Program-made: the position numbers and the translations under genes
Shown: in pieces, positions 42,849 through 52,012 of the stretch
Position numbering within the stretch: the stretch's first letter is position 1
How the letters are laid out: each line of letters opens with the position of its first letter
Origin: CAVYXK01 sp963772445
GTDB taxonomy: Bacteria; Pseudomonadota; Alphaproteobacteria; Acetobacterales; Acetobacteraceae
Direction of reading: 5' to 3'
Assembly (NCBI GenBank): GCA_963772445.1
Contig: CAVYXK010000019.1
Coordinates: 1,130,712 to 1,194,711, forward strand
Length of the DNA: 64,000 nucleotides
The notes under the pieces: model-generated
The model's database searches: none
Seen by the model: the letters and a program-made list of their open reading frames with translations, nothing else
Told to the model about the DNA's origin: nothing

Positions 42849-43508
42849 ATGCACCAGACCGCTCTCGATGCCGGCCGACTGTTCTTCGAATGCTACTGGC
42901 GAGAGGGCTTCGATCGTATCCTTGACGTCGGTGGCATAGATGTGGGTGGCGGCTCACTTCGGAGCGTCGCCCCGCCCGGAGCGACATATATCGGGGTGGA
43001 TATGGTGGCCGGCAAAGGTGTCGATCTCGTGCTCGCGGATCCATACGCCTATCCGTTTCCGGACGGACATTTCGACGGGGTGATCAGCACCAGCTGCTGA
43101 GAACACGATCCGATGTTTTGGCTCACCTTTTTGGAGGGCTTGCGGGTATTGTCCCCGAGCGGCTTCCTTTACGTCAATGCACCGTCGTCGGGTACGTACC
43201 ATTGCTACCCACTCGACCATTGGCGGTTCTACCCGGACGCTGGAGTTGCACTGGAATTGTGGGGACGGCGGATGCTGCACCCAGTCCGTCTGATCGAGAG
43301 TTTTATTACCAACCAGAGGGTCCATTCTTTTAACGATTGCGTCATGGTCTTCACCAAGGACCCTGAATTTACGCCGAAAACTTATATACAGGATTATCGG
43401 ACATCAGTAGTGTTCAACGCGCGCAAGGGAACGGTACGCCCGATGGAAGCCAATGCGACTACTTTGTTGAAAGTGCAGAGAACGTTGCTTCCGGCTCCGC
43501 CGGCTTAG
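42849..43508 (+). pseudogene. SAM methyltransferase copy 1, interrupted by an in-frame TGA
   Basis: Starts at ATG 42849 (GGAGGGA upstream). The SAM region is RILDVGGIDVGGGSLRSVAP followed by TYIGVDMVAGKGVDLVL. The frame meets TGA at 43098-43100 exactly where copy 2 has TGG (Trp in STSCWEHDPMFW). It then continues unbroken to 43508 with FLEGLRVLSPSGFLYVNAPS and TYHCYPLDHWRFYPDAG. Full length would be 219 residues. The C-terminus (LLPAPPA) comes from run-on into unit 2. Methyltransf_11-like, substrate unknown. Confidence 0.85.
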
Positions 43509-43663
43509 GCTAAAAGTGCTCCGTTGGACACGTAGCGGGCCCGGGACCGAAAATTCCAGTCGACAATCGTGCGGTTAGGGTTCAGTTGGACTCCTGGAAG
43601 CTCTGGTTCTCGAAGGCTCGATCTTATATCGTATTGCGATCAGTGACCACCATGGAGGGACTA

Positions 43664-44169
43664 ATGCACCAGACCGCTCTCGATGCCGGCCGACTGTTCT
43701 TCGAATGCTACTGGCGAGAGGGCTTCGATCGTATCCTTGACGTCGGCGCCATAGACGTGGGTGGCGGCTCACTTCGTTCCGTCGCCCCGCCCGGAGCGAC
43801 ATATATCGGGGTGGATATGGTGGCCGGTAAAGGCGTCGATCTCGTGCTCAGAGATCCATACGCCTATCCGTTTCCGGACGGACATTTCGACGCGGTGATC
43901 AGCACTAGCTGCTGGGAACACGATCCGATGTTTTGGCTCACCTTTTTGGAGGGCTTGCGGGTATTGTCCCCGAATGGCTTCCTTTACGTCAATGCACCGT
44001 CGTCGGGTACGTACCATTGCTACCCACTCGACCATTGGCGGTTCTACCCGGATGCCGGAGTTGCACTGGAATTGTGGGGACGCCGGATGCTGCGCCCAGT
44101 CCGTCTGATCGAGAGTTTTATTACCGACCAGAGGGTCCATTTTTTTAATGATTGCGTCATGGTCTTCAC
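43664..44169 (+). pseudogene. SAM methyltransferase copy 2, 5' part, split by an IS
   Basis: From ATG 43664 the gene matches copy 1 with TGG intact at the site of the copy 1 stop. It runs to FNDCVMVFT, where the IS begins at 44170. The open frame then continues briefly into the IS and stops at 44224, giving a hybrid tail. The displaced 3' end is 46401-46551. Joined at the 9-bp target site, the gene would end VQRTLIP, which is probably the ancestral C-terminus. Confidence 0.87.
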
Positions 44170-44190
44170 TCGAGAGTGCCGAGTTCTGGG

Positions 44191-44574
44191 TTACTTCCTG
44201 GCGGCCTGTGACTTTCGCTCGTAGTCGTCAAGCCACTGCTCAGTGAGCCGGTCGAGCTCCTCGAGCTGGCGTTCGGAGTAGGATTCCGGCGCAAAGCCCT
44301 CGAGCCACCCGAGCACGTGAGTTTCGATCAAGTCGCGCGGCACGTCCGGATGCTCGGCATGGATGCATTCTGCCGACTGCTCGATCGACAGCCGTTTCCC
44401 GTCGTCCCAGACGATCTTGCGCCGTTTGGGGTCAACGTCGGCATTATCCAGTGCGGCGAAGACCAGATCGAGCGCGTAGACCGAGCGTTCCCCCTCGGAC
44501 GAGCCCATCCATTCGAGGAAGGCGTCAGTGAACGGGTTGTTCTCGAAGGGGTGTTTTGCGCGTCGCTTGCCCAT
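44191..44574 (-). CDS. IS passenger gene, small acidic protein of unknown function
   Basis: 127 residues, ending 21 bases inside the left IS end. The sequence is acidic and helical: NPFTDAFLEWMGSSEGERSV, LDLVFAALDNADVDPKRRKI, VWDDGKRLSIEQSAECIH. It lacks a DNA-binding motif I can name. It lies 22 bases behind the next passenger gene on the same strand, so both form a small operon divergent from the transposase. It could be a regulatory or toxin/antitoxin-like pair, but nothing in the sequence proves it. Confidence 0.75.
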   Translation of the reverse strand: MGKRRAKHPFENNPFTDAFLEWMGSSEGERSVYALDLVFAALDNADVDPKRRKIVWDDGKRLSIEQSAECIHAEHPDVPRDLIETHVLGWLEGFAPESYSERQLEELDRLTEQWLDDYERKSQAARK

Positions 44575-44596
44575 CGGATGAGGATAGCACCGCGGG

Positions 44597-44914
44597 TCAT
44601 TGCCGTCGCAAGGCTCGCTTCATCATCAAGCGGCTCTGCTCGATGCTCAAGGCGATCCACTGGGCGGTGAGCGCCTTGAAGCGCTTATAGTTGCGGATCT
44701 CACGCCGCACCTCGGGCAGATAGTCGCGCGGAACATATTCGGTCCGGCTCCTCATCTGCCGCGTGTAGCTGAGCTGGTAGTAGGGTCCCCTCCGGTTCTC
44801 TGGATCCTTGTACTGGCGGGTGAGCGATCCGGGCCGCATGTCTTCAATGCCGGCCAGCTGCGCCTTGATGCTTCCAACGCGCTTTCTGATCACTGCCAGG
44901 CGTTTGTTTGTCAT
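44597..44914 (-). CDS. IS passenger gene, DUF6788-like basic protein
   Basis: 105 residues, very basic. The body has RKRVGSIKAQLAGIEDMRPG and GPYYQLSYTRQMRSRTEYV followed by the YKRFKALTAQWIALSIEQ helix. Proteins of this kind (DUF6788-like, from memory) are usually found with transposases and may bind nucleic acid. First gene of the minus-strand passenger pair; its start is 10 bases from the operator-like palindrome. Confidence 0.75.
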   Translation of the reverse strand: MTNKRLAVIRKRVGSIKAQLAGIEDMRPGSLTRQYKDPENRRGPYYQLSYTRQMRSRTEYVPRDYLPEVRREIRNYKRFKALTAQWIALSIEQSRLMMKRALRRQ

Positions 44915-44967
44915 AGGTTTAGCATACCAGTGCTATACTATGCTGGCAACAAAATCGAGAGGGTCCG
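44915..44967. promoter_or_regulatory. Divergent promoter/operator of the IS
   Basis: The 53 bases between the passenger operon and the transposase contain the palindrome agcata...tatgct (44921-44944) with a nested ccag...ctgg. A tatact sequence (44934-44939) resembles a -10 box. The stretch is more AT-rich than its surroundings. A regulator acting here could control both directions. Confidence 0.5.
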
Positions 44968-46368
44968 ATGCCGCTGTGGATGCCCTGGTGGAACGCGATT
45001 TGGCTGCTGCGTCCGGCGTTCTCGCGTCTGCGCACCTTCCTGTGGTTCGCCACCGCCGTGGCAGGCTTCACGGTGCGGACGGAACTGCTGGGCGTAACCA
45101 GCCTCGTGCGGGCGCTGAAGCTCGAGGCTCGCTTCTACAACAAGCTCGTCGATCACTTTCACAGCCCCGCCGTGAAGCTCGATCGGCTCGCGGCGCTGTG
45201 GACCCAGGTGGTGCTCCGGCTATTCCCGCAGCCGCTGCGCATCAAGGGAAGGTGTGTCGTGGTCGGCGACGGCATCAAGATCCCCAAGCGCGGGCGCAAG
45301 ATGCCGGCGGTCAAACTCCTGCATCAGCAGTCCGAGTCGAACACCAAGCCCGAATTCATCATGGGACATTCCCTCCAGGCTGTGAGCGTGCTCGTTCAGG
45401 CCGCAGCCAGCGTCTTCGCCGTGCCGCTCGCCATACGAATCCACGAAGGGTTGGTGTGGTCCAATCGCGATCGCCGCACCCTGCTCGACAAGATGCTTGC
45501 GCTCCTCGGGATCGTCGCCATCCCAGAACCCTTCTACTTCGTCGCCGACGCCTACTATGCCGCGCGCAAGATCGTCACCGGCCTGCTCGAGGAGAACAAC
45601 CACCTGGTCACGCGGGTGAAGTCCAACGCCGTCGCCTACACTGCTCACCAGCAGTGCGGCCCGCGGAAGAGAGGTCGGCCCAGGGTCTATGGCAGGAAGG
45701 TCAAGCTCAAATCCCTGCTGGAGGACCCCAAGGGCTTCCAACAGGCCGAAAGTCCCGTCTACGGCGAGCACCAGGTGATCATCCAGTATCGGGTCCGCGA
45801 CCTGCTATGGCGCCCGGCCGGTCAACTCGTGCGCTTCGTGGCGGTGATTCATCCAGTAAGAGGCTCGTGCCTCCTGATGTGCACCGACACCTCTTTGGAG
45901 GCTATCGAGATCATTCGCCTGTACGGTCTGCGCTTCAAGATCGAGCACACGTTCAAGCAGGCGGTGCGGCTGATCGGTTCGTTTACCTACCATTTCTGGA
46001 TGTCCGACATGAAGCCGCTCCGCCGCCGCAGTGGCAATCAACATCTCCATCGTGAGTCGCCGGAATACCGCAACGCCGTCAAACGCAAGCTCCACGCCTA
46101 CCACGTCTTCATCCAGGCGGGTGTCGTCTGCCAGGGACTACTTCAGTATCTGGCCGTCGCCTTCCCTCAGCTCGTCTGGAATTCCTTCGGCTCCTGGCTG
46201 CGAACCATTCGGCCCGGCATCCCGCCCTCGGAGCTGGTCGTGGCCAATGCCCTGCGCCAGAGCCTGCCGGAATTTCTCTTGAATGCCACCCCGAGCAACA
46301 CCTTCGCGAAATTCGTCATCGAACGACAGGACACCAATAAAATGGAGGCCTTCCGCCTAGCCTCCTGA
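44968..46368 (+). CDS. DDE transposase, IS4-superfamily type
   Basis: 466 residues. Candidate catalytic acidic residues are Asp in CVVVGDGIKIPKRGRKM, Asp in YFVADAYYAARKIV and Glu in YGLRFKIEHTFKQAV, which looks like the C-terminal YREK-type block of IS4-like transposases but without a perfect match. The C-terminal half is helical with KRKLHAYHVFIQAGVVCQGL. The frame is intact, so the element may still be active. I cannot assign the exact IS family without a database. Confidence 0.85.
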   Translation: MPLWMPWWNAIWLLRPAFSRLRTFLWFATAVAGFTVRTELLGVTSLVRALKLEARFYNKLVDHFHSPAVKLDRLAALWTQVVLRLFPQPLRIKGRCVVVGDGIKIPKRGRKMPAVKLLHQQSESNTKPEFIMGHSLQAVSVLVQAAASVFAVPLAIRIHEGLVWSNRDRRTLLDKMLALLGIVAIPEPFYFVADAYYAARKIVTGLLEENNHLVTRVKSNAVAYTAHQQCGPRKRGRPRVYGRKVKLKSLLEDPKGFQQAESPVYGEHQVIIQYRVRDLLWRPAGQLVRFVAVIHPVRGSCLLMCTDTSLEAIEIIRLYGLRFKIEHTFKQAVRLIGSFTYHFWMSDMKPLRRRSGNQHLHRESPEYRNAVKRKLHAYHVFIQAGVVCQGLLQYLAVAFPQLVWNSFGSWLRTIRPGIPPSELVVANALRQSLPEFLLNATPSNTFAKFVIERQDTNKMEAFRLAS

Positions 46369-46400
46369 GCCGAAATTCCTCCGGAACTCTGGACTCGCGA

Positions 46401-46551
46401 GGTCTTCACCAAGGACCCTGAATTTACGCCGAAAACTTATATACAGGATTATCGGACATCAGTAGTGTTCAACGCGCGCAAGGGAACGGTACGCCCGATG
46501 GAAGCTAATGCGAATACTTTGTTGAAAGTGCAGAGAACACTGATTCCTTAG
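46401..46551 (+). pseudogene. SAM methyltransferase copy 2, 3' part
   Basis: It begins with the second target duplicate GGTCTTCAC and matches copy 1 from 43347 on (DPEFTPKTYIQDYRTSVVFN and TVRPMEANA) to TAG 46549-46551. This is the other half of the gene cut by the IS. Confidence 0.87.
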
Positions 46552-46720
46552 CTTCGATTAGAATCTCTCCGGGGATGATGTCGGCCATCACCGCATAGCT
46601 CAGCGGATAATAGGGGATCACGATCAGTCGTCCGAGCGGCCGAGCAGCGCCGGGGGGAACACTTTCAGCAGTGGCCGGCGCGGCGCCTGCCTTGGCTACC
46701 TCTTTCAGCTCAGGGATCAC
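46505..46720 (-). CDS. Hypothetical protein fragment
   Basis: 71 residues from GTG 46720. The middle, RPLGRLIVIPYYPLSYAVMA followed by DIIPGEILIEAKE, looks like real protein sequence, but the last ~12 residues come from the antisense strand of the methyltransferase 3' part. It is probably a gene truncated when the duplicated unit or a rearrangement joined here. Not recognised. Confidence 0.35.
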   Translation of the reverse strand: MIPELKEVAKAGAAPATAESVPPGAARPLGRLIVIPYYPLSYAVMADIIPGEILIEAKESVFSALSTKYSH

Positions 46721-46826
46721 CTCGGGATCGCCGGTCGGGGGCGGCGCTGTTCGTCAATGCGTAAATAAATGTCGTGGCACCAAGACGTGGATCACCGGGA
46801 CAATAGACGGACCACAGTCCGCCGTC

Positions 46827-48662
46827 CTATCCCAGTCCTGTCGCCATCAGCGCGGTCACACGCCGGGCGAATCCAGCCAGGTCCTTCGGCAGCTCGCCCT
46901 CCTGCACGCGCGCCAGATCGAGCAGCGTCGCCGCCGCCTGCTCGATCAGGGCCTTGTCATCGACTCGCTTGCCCAGCGCCTCAATCACCGCGTGGCGCGG
47001 ATTCACTTCCAGCACCGGCGGCGCTTGCAACCCGCCGCGCCCGGCCCGGCGCATCAGGCGCTGCAACTGCAAATCCGGCCCCTTGCCGCCCGCCGACAGC
47101 ACCACCGCGCTATCCGTCAGTCGCGCCGTCGCCCGCACCTCGGAAACCTCATCGCCGAGCGCTCCTTTCAGCGCCGTTGTCAGCACCGAGATGTCCGGCA
47201 GCTCCGCGTCTTTGCCGGTATCGGCGGAAGCCTGGGTCACGCTGACCAGCCGCTTGTCCTCGAAAGTGCTCAGCCGATCGGGCCAGAAGGCGTCGATCGG
47301 ATCTGCTAGCAGCAGCACCTCTTTCCCCTGCGCTCGGAATCCCTCCAACTGCGGCGACCCGCACAGCGCCTCAGTATCGTCGCCGAGCAGGTAATAAATC
47401 TCGTCCTGCCCCGGCTGAATGCGGTTCACGTAATCGGGCAGCGACGTCCACCCGTCCACTTTCGACGAGCGGAACCGCAGAAGGGGCGCGATCTCTGACC
47501 GGTGCTCGGTATCCTCCCAGATTCCCTCTTTCAGAACCGGGCCGAAATTCTCCCAGAACTTGCTGTAGTCTTCCGTCTCCTTCGTCTTGGTCTTCAGCTC
47601 CGCCAACACCCGCCCGACCAGTGCCTTGCGGATACGTCCAAGGACCGGTGTGGTCTGCAGCGCCTCGCGCGAGACATTCAGCGGCAGGTCCTCGGTATCA
47701 ACCACGCCCTGCACGAAGCGCAGCCAGGGGGGCAGCAGCTCCGCTTTGTCGGTGATGAACATGCGCCGGACATACAGTCGGACGTGTGACTCGCGATCGT
47801 TCTCCAGGATGTCGAACGGCCGCGTGCCAGGGATGAACAGCAAAGCCCAGAAATCCAGCGTACCTTCGGCCCGCCAGTGCAACGTCGCCCAAGGGGTGTC
47901 GAAGATATGGCCGAGATGCCGGTAGAATTCGTTGTACGACTGTTCTGTTACCTCCGATCTCGGCTTGCGCCACAGCGCCGTGCCCTCGTTCGCCGGTTGG
48001 TCCTTGCCGTCGCGGGCGATGGTGATCGGCAGGGTGATGTGGTCGGCCCATTTGCGCACGATCGCTTCCAGCCGCATCGGCTCCAGGAAGTCCGTCGCAT
48101 CCGCCTTCACGTGCAGCAGCACGTCGGTGCCCGCTGGCTCGCGCGTGGCCGGCCCGACGGCGAACAATTCACCGCCCTCCGAGGACCAGGTGAACGCCTC
48201 CTCCGAGCCTGCCTTCCGCGAGGTCACCTCGACCCGGTCGGCGACCATGAATGACGAGTAGAATCCCACGCCGAACTGGCCGATCAGGCTCGGTCGCTCC
48301 TCCGGCTTGGCCGTCGCCAGCGCCTTGGCGAAGGCGCTCGTGCCGGACCGGGCGATAGTGCCGAGATTGTCGATCAGCTCCTGTCGGCTCATGCCGATCC
48401 CGTCATCCGCGATCAGCAGGGTCCGTCCGCTCTTGTCCGGGACGATGCGAATCTTCGCATCGGGCGGCGGCGACAAGGCCGCATCGGTGAGTGATTCGAA
48501 CCGCCGCCGGTCCATCGCGTCGGCCGCGTTGGCGACCAGCTCGCGCAGGAAGATCTCACGCTCGGAATAGAGCGAGTGCACCACCAGATCGAGCAGCCGC
48601 CCGACCTCCGCCCCAAAAGCGTGGGTTTCCGCCTGCTGTGCTTCGACCGTCGGATCCGCCAT
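46827..48662 (-). CDS. htpG: Molecular chaperone HtpG (bacterial Hsp90)
   Basis: 611 residues from ATG 48662 with GGGAGGG upstream. The GHKL ATP site is complete: YSEREIFLRELVANAADAMD, IADDGIGMSRQELIDNLGTI, IGQFGVGFYSSFMVADRV. The middle domain has FIPGTRPFDILENDR, LYVRRMFITDKAELLPPWLR and LPLNVSREALQ, with the catalytic Arg. Length is slightly below E. coli HtpG. The longer frame upstream is antisense to the helicase gene. A second chaperone locus in the window besides the Hsp70 operon. Confidence 0.97.
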   Translation of the reverse strand: MADPTVEAQQAETHAFGAEVGRLLDLVVHSLYSEREIFLRELVANAADAMDRRRFESLTDAALSPPPDAKIRIVPDKSGRTLLIADDGIGMSRQELIDNLGTIARSGTSAFAKALATAKPEERPSLIGQFGVGFYSSFMVADRVEVTSRKAGSEEAFTWSSEGGELFAVGPATREPAGTDVLLHVKADATDFLEPMRLEAIVRKWADHITLPITIARDGKDQPANEGTALWRKPRSEVTEQSYNEFYRHLGHIFDTPWATLHWRAEGTLDFWALLFIPGTRPFDILENDRESHVRLYVRRMFITDKAELLPPWLRFVQGVVDTEDLPLNVSREALQTTPVLGRIRKALVGRVLAELKTKTKETEDYSKFWENFGPVLKEGIWEDTEHRSEIAPLLRFRSSKVDGWTSLPDYVNRIQPGQDEIYYLLGDDTEALCGSPQLEGFRAQGKEVLLLADPIDAFWPDRLSTFEDKRLVSVTQASADTGKDAELPDISVLTTALKGALGDEVSEVRATARLTDSAVVLSAGGKGPDLQLQRLMRRAGRGGLQAPPVLEVNPRHAVIEALGKRVDDKALIEQAAATLLDLARVQEGELPKDLAGFARRVTALMATGLG

Positions 48663-49049
48663 CTCCGCCCTCCCACTCGCGGGCGGCGATATGCGCGACG
48701 AGCGCCGCGGTTTCAATGGAGACAGCGGGAGATAACCCTCCCGCGAGGCTACAGCGGTCGCGCATCCGTGGAACGATTGCTGGCTGGTGGAAGGGTTCAC
48801 ATGGAGCGCCACGGAAATCCCCATGTTGCTGGACGGCGGCCTGGCGAAGCGCGCCATCCGGTTGCGGGTCATCGATACAACCCTCGGTGGCCCTCGGTGC
48901 GGTCCTCCGAGGCCCCCGTGTGAACCATGGACCCACCTTTGCAAGGCGCTGCTGAGTCGTTCCGCGGATGTACTACCGCGGTAGCCCGCTCTGCAGGAGA
49001 AGTGAACGTGGGCCTTGCGTTCCGCCGCGCAACTCCCAAACATCCCCGC
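48663..49049. other. Divergent intergenic region between htpG and the helicase gene
   Basis: 387 bases without a credible gene. It contains imperfectly inverted segments, ccgtggaacga (48769 on) against tcgttccgcgg (48956 on) and gggttcacatgg against gtgtgaacc, suggesting a ~200-bp palindromic or MITE-like element, plus the exact palindrome ctaccgcggtag at 48974-48985. It should hold the htpG promoter. Confidence 0.4.
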
Positions 49050-51565
49050 ATGTCCGGCTTCGACTTGCGGATTCGGGCCGTTCTCGGCCCCACTAACACC
49101 GGCAAGACGCATCTCGCGATCGAGCGGCTGCTGGCGCACTCCTCCGGGATCATCGGTTTCCCGCTCCGCCTGCTGGCGCGCGAGAACTACGATCGCATGG
49201 TGGCCCGCAAGGGCGCCCGCCACGTCGCCCTGATCACCGGCGAGGAGAAGATCGTCCCCCCAGAGGCGCGCTGGTTCTCCTGCACCGTGGAGGCGATGCC
49301 GCTCGACCGCGATGTCGAATACGTCGCGGTGGACGAGATCCAGCTCTGCGCCGACCCCGACCGCGGCCATGTCTTCACCGACCGACTGCTGCATGCGCGC
49401 GGGCTGGTGGAGACCATGTTTCTCGGCGCCGAGACGATCCGCCCGCTGCTGGCCCGCCTGGTGCCGGAGGTCGAGATCGAGACCCGCCCGCGCATGTCCC
49501 AGCTCGGCTATGCCGGGCCGATCAAGCTGTCGAAGCTGCCGCCGCGCAGCGCCGTGGTCGCGTTCAGCGCCGCTGAGGTCTATGCCATCGCCGAGCTGAT
49601 CCGCCGGCGCCGCGGCGGTTGCGCGGTGGTCATGGGCCGACTTCAGCCCGCGCACGCGCAACGCGCAGGTGGCGCTCTACCAGGACAAGGAGGTCGATTT
49701 CCTGGTCGCCACCGATGCGATCGGCATGGGCCTCAACATGGACGTCGATCACGTCGCCTTCGCCGGTACCTCCAAGCACGACGGTCACCGGCTGCGCCGG
49801 CTGACCCCGGCCGAACTGGCGCAGATCGCCGGACGCGCCGGGCGTGGCATGCGCGACGGCACGTTCGGCACCACCGCCTCCTGCCCGCCGCTGCCCGACG
49901 AGGTCGTCGCGCAGGTGGAGGCGCACAGTTTCGAGCCGCTCGATTGCCTCGTCTGGCGCAACAGCGCCCTCGATTTTCGCCATCCTCGATTCGCTGCTGG
50001 CCAGCCTGACGGCGCCGCCGCCCGGCCCGGGCCTGGTACGAGGCAACGACGCCTCCGACCTGGAGACGCTGGCCGCGCTGGCCCGCGAGCAGGATATCCG
50101 CCGGCTGGCGCAGGGGCGGCGGCATGGTCCGCAAGCTGTGGGAAGCGTGCCAGATCCCCGATTTCCGCAAGCTCGCCGACGAGACCCATACCCGGCTCTG
50201 CGGCCGGGTTTTCGGCCATGTCGCCGGCGACGGCGCGGCTGCCGACCGACTGGCTGGCCGGCCAGATCGCCGCGCTGGCCCGGGCGGACGGCGATATCGA
50301 CACGCTGATGCAGCGACTGGCCGGGATACGGGTCTGGTCCTACATCGCCGCCCGGTCCGATTGGGTGAGGGACGCGCTGCACTGGCAGGGCCGCGCCCGC
50401 GAGGTGGAGGACCTGCTGTCGGACGCGCTGCACGAACGGCTGATGAGCCGCTTCGTCGATCGCCGCGCCGCGCATCTGATGCGCCGGCTGGAGGCGGCCG
50501 AGGGGCAGGAACTGCTGTCCGCCGTGACCCGCCGCGGCGAGGTGGTGGTCGAGGGCCACCCGGTCGGCCATATCGCCGGCTTCGCGTTCCTCCCCGATCC
50601 AGGAACCGAAGGCGAGGGGCGGAAGCTCGTGTTGCGCGCCGCCCGCCGGGCGCTGCGCGAAGAGATGCCGCGGCGCGTCGCCGCCGCCGAGGCGGCCGAG
50701 GACTCGGCGTTCTGCGCTGACGAACGCGCATCGGCTGAGCTGGGAGGGCCACGACGATCGCCCGCCTGCGCCCAGGCGCCGCAGTGCTGCAGCCGCGCGT
50801 GGAGATGCTGGACAGCGAGTTCCTCGACGGCGCGCAGCGCGAGCGGCTGCGCGCTCGGCTGCAGCGCTTCCTGGACGGGCAGATCGCGGCCGATCTGGCG
50901 CCCGTTGTTTCTCGCTGCGGCGAAGGCCGCCGAGGACTGCACGCTGCGCGGCCCGCTGCACCGACTGACCGAGGCGCTGGGCGTTATTCCCGGGTCTGCC
51001 GGGGACAATCTCGACCCGGCGCTGCGCATCCGCCTCAAGGCGCTTGGGGTCAAGGCGGGCCGCTTCGCGCTGTTCCTGCCGGCGCTGCTCAAGCCGCGCG
51101 CCGGCGCCATGCGGGCGCGGCTGTGGGCGCTTCAGCACGGCATCGCCGTCGCGGCGGCCTTGCCGCCGCCCGGCGCGGTGGCGTTGGCGCCGCCGCCGGA
51201 CTGGCCCGCCGGCTTCGCCGCCGTCGCTCGGATGGGTGGATGTCGGGCCGGTGTTGCTGCGCCTCGACATCGCCGAGCGGGTCGCGGCCGAGCTGGCCTG
51301 GGCGACTCGCCGGCGCTCAGCCGCGCTGCCGGCCGGCCTTGCCAACCGGCTGTCGATCCGCCCGGAGTTGGTGCCGGTGGTGCTGCGCCGGCTCGGCTTC
51401 CGCGTCGTCCCTGGCGGGGGCCTGCCGGCCGGACAGCACGGGCCGCCGGCCCCGCCGATGGTCGCGCCGCTGCGCCGCCATCCGCCGCTCCAGGCAACAG
51501 TGCCGGAACCGGCCGCAGGCACTGCGGGCGGCCATTTGCCGCGCTGGCTGCACTCAAGCCGCTGA
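49050..51565 (+). pseudogene. SUV3/MgpS-like DEAD-box-type helicase, frame-broken many times
   Basis: From ATG 49050 the start is intact: VLGPTNTGKTHLAIERLL (Walker A), ALITGEEKIVP, YVAVDEIQL (DEIQ, motif II), VVAFSAAEVYAIAEL. The rest is readable only by changing frame: DFLVATDAIGMGLNMDVDHV, AQIAGRAGRGMRDGTFG (motif VI), KLWEACQIPDFRKLADETH, DIDTLMQRLAGIRVWSYIA, and the ending PFAALAALK. Joins at about 49638, 49978, 50117, 50235, 50713, 50750, 50904 and 51226 each need removal of one base, with further ones at 51500-51560. Intact, it would be ~830 residues. This looks like indel noise over a real gene. Confidence 0.85.
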
Positions 51566-51574
51566 CCACTCCGG

Positions 51575-51859
51575 ATGTACTGACGGTCGACGGAAGATCG
51601 CGACTGGCAGCGGCTGGACAAATGGCTGTGGTGCGCGCGGTTCATGCGGGCGCGCAGCGACTGCGCGCGGCTGGTCGGCGAGGGGTCGATCCGCATCAAC
51701 CGCCAGCCGACTGAGAAGCCGCATGCGCGGCTACGGGTGGGCGACGTGTTGACCGTGCCGGTGCACGGCGCGGTGCGGGTCGTCCGCGTGCTCGCGCTCG
51801 CGCGGCGGCGCGGTCCGGCGGCGGAAGCGCGGCTGCTCTACGATGAAATCGTCGACTGA
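51575..51859 (+). pseudogene. S4-domain RNA-binding protein (Hsp15-like), start region disturbed
   Basis: The S4 domain is clear: DWQRLDKWLWCARFMRARSD, CARLVGEGSIRINRQPTEKP, ARLRVGDVLTVPVHGAVRVV, and it ends YDEIVD at 51859. The DWQRL frame has no usual start codon before the stop at 51581-51583. The likely start is ATG 51575, followed by small frame breaks near 51581 and 51600. Hsp15 proteins bind stalled 50S subunits carrying nascent chains. It follows the helicase directly, a common alphaproteobacterial order with fdxA and carD. Confidence 0.75.
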
Positions 51860-52012
51860 CGCTGGCGGGTGAACCGCAACGCGCCTGCCGCGGTGTGCGG
51901 GTTCGCCAGCCGACCTTGCGCGGCGGCATGATCATCGGCATATCGCCGCCGTTGTTGTTGTCACCCTTGCCGTCAACGTTGCTGTCACCGTAGCCGTCCC
52001 TTGGGGGCCTGC

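Larger units (their letters stand above)
42673..44169 (+). repeat. 816-bp tandem duplication containing a methyltransferase gene
   Basis: Unit 1 is 42673-43488. Unit 2 starts at 43489 with the same ttccggctccgcc and continues to 44169, where an IS interrupts it; its last part is at 46401-46551. The start-to-start distance is 816 bp. The units include the upstream region with cgggcccgggaccgaaaatt and the gene start. Differences are mostly single substitutions, so the duplication is fairly recent. Confidence 0.88.
44170..46400 (+). mobile_element. 2,231-bp insertion sequence with two passenger genes
   Basis: The ends are fixed by comparison with the uninterrupted copy 1. The target GGTCTTCAC is duplicated at 44161-44169 and 46401-46409 (9 bp). 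Terminal inverted repeats are TCGAGAGTGCCGAGTTCTGG (left) and, on the other strand, TCGCGAGTCCAGAGTTCCGG (right), 16 of 20 identical. It carries a DDE transposase (44968-46368) and two divergent small genes. A 9-bp duplication fits IS4-like elements. Confidence 0.93.

Noticed and set aside
42828..42851. Start of the methyltransferase copies at the upstream ATG (42837)
   Set aside because: That ATG overlaps the GGAGGGA site that fits the ATG at 42849; the same holds in copy 2.
44191..44914. Toxin-antitoxin pair inside the IS
   Set aside because: The two passengers have TA-like size and spacing, but neither shows a toxin or antitoxin motif I can name.
48663..49661. N-terminal extension of htpG by ~333 residues
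   Set aside because: Antisense to the helicase start; HtpG homologues begin near the ATG at 48662.
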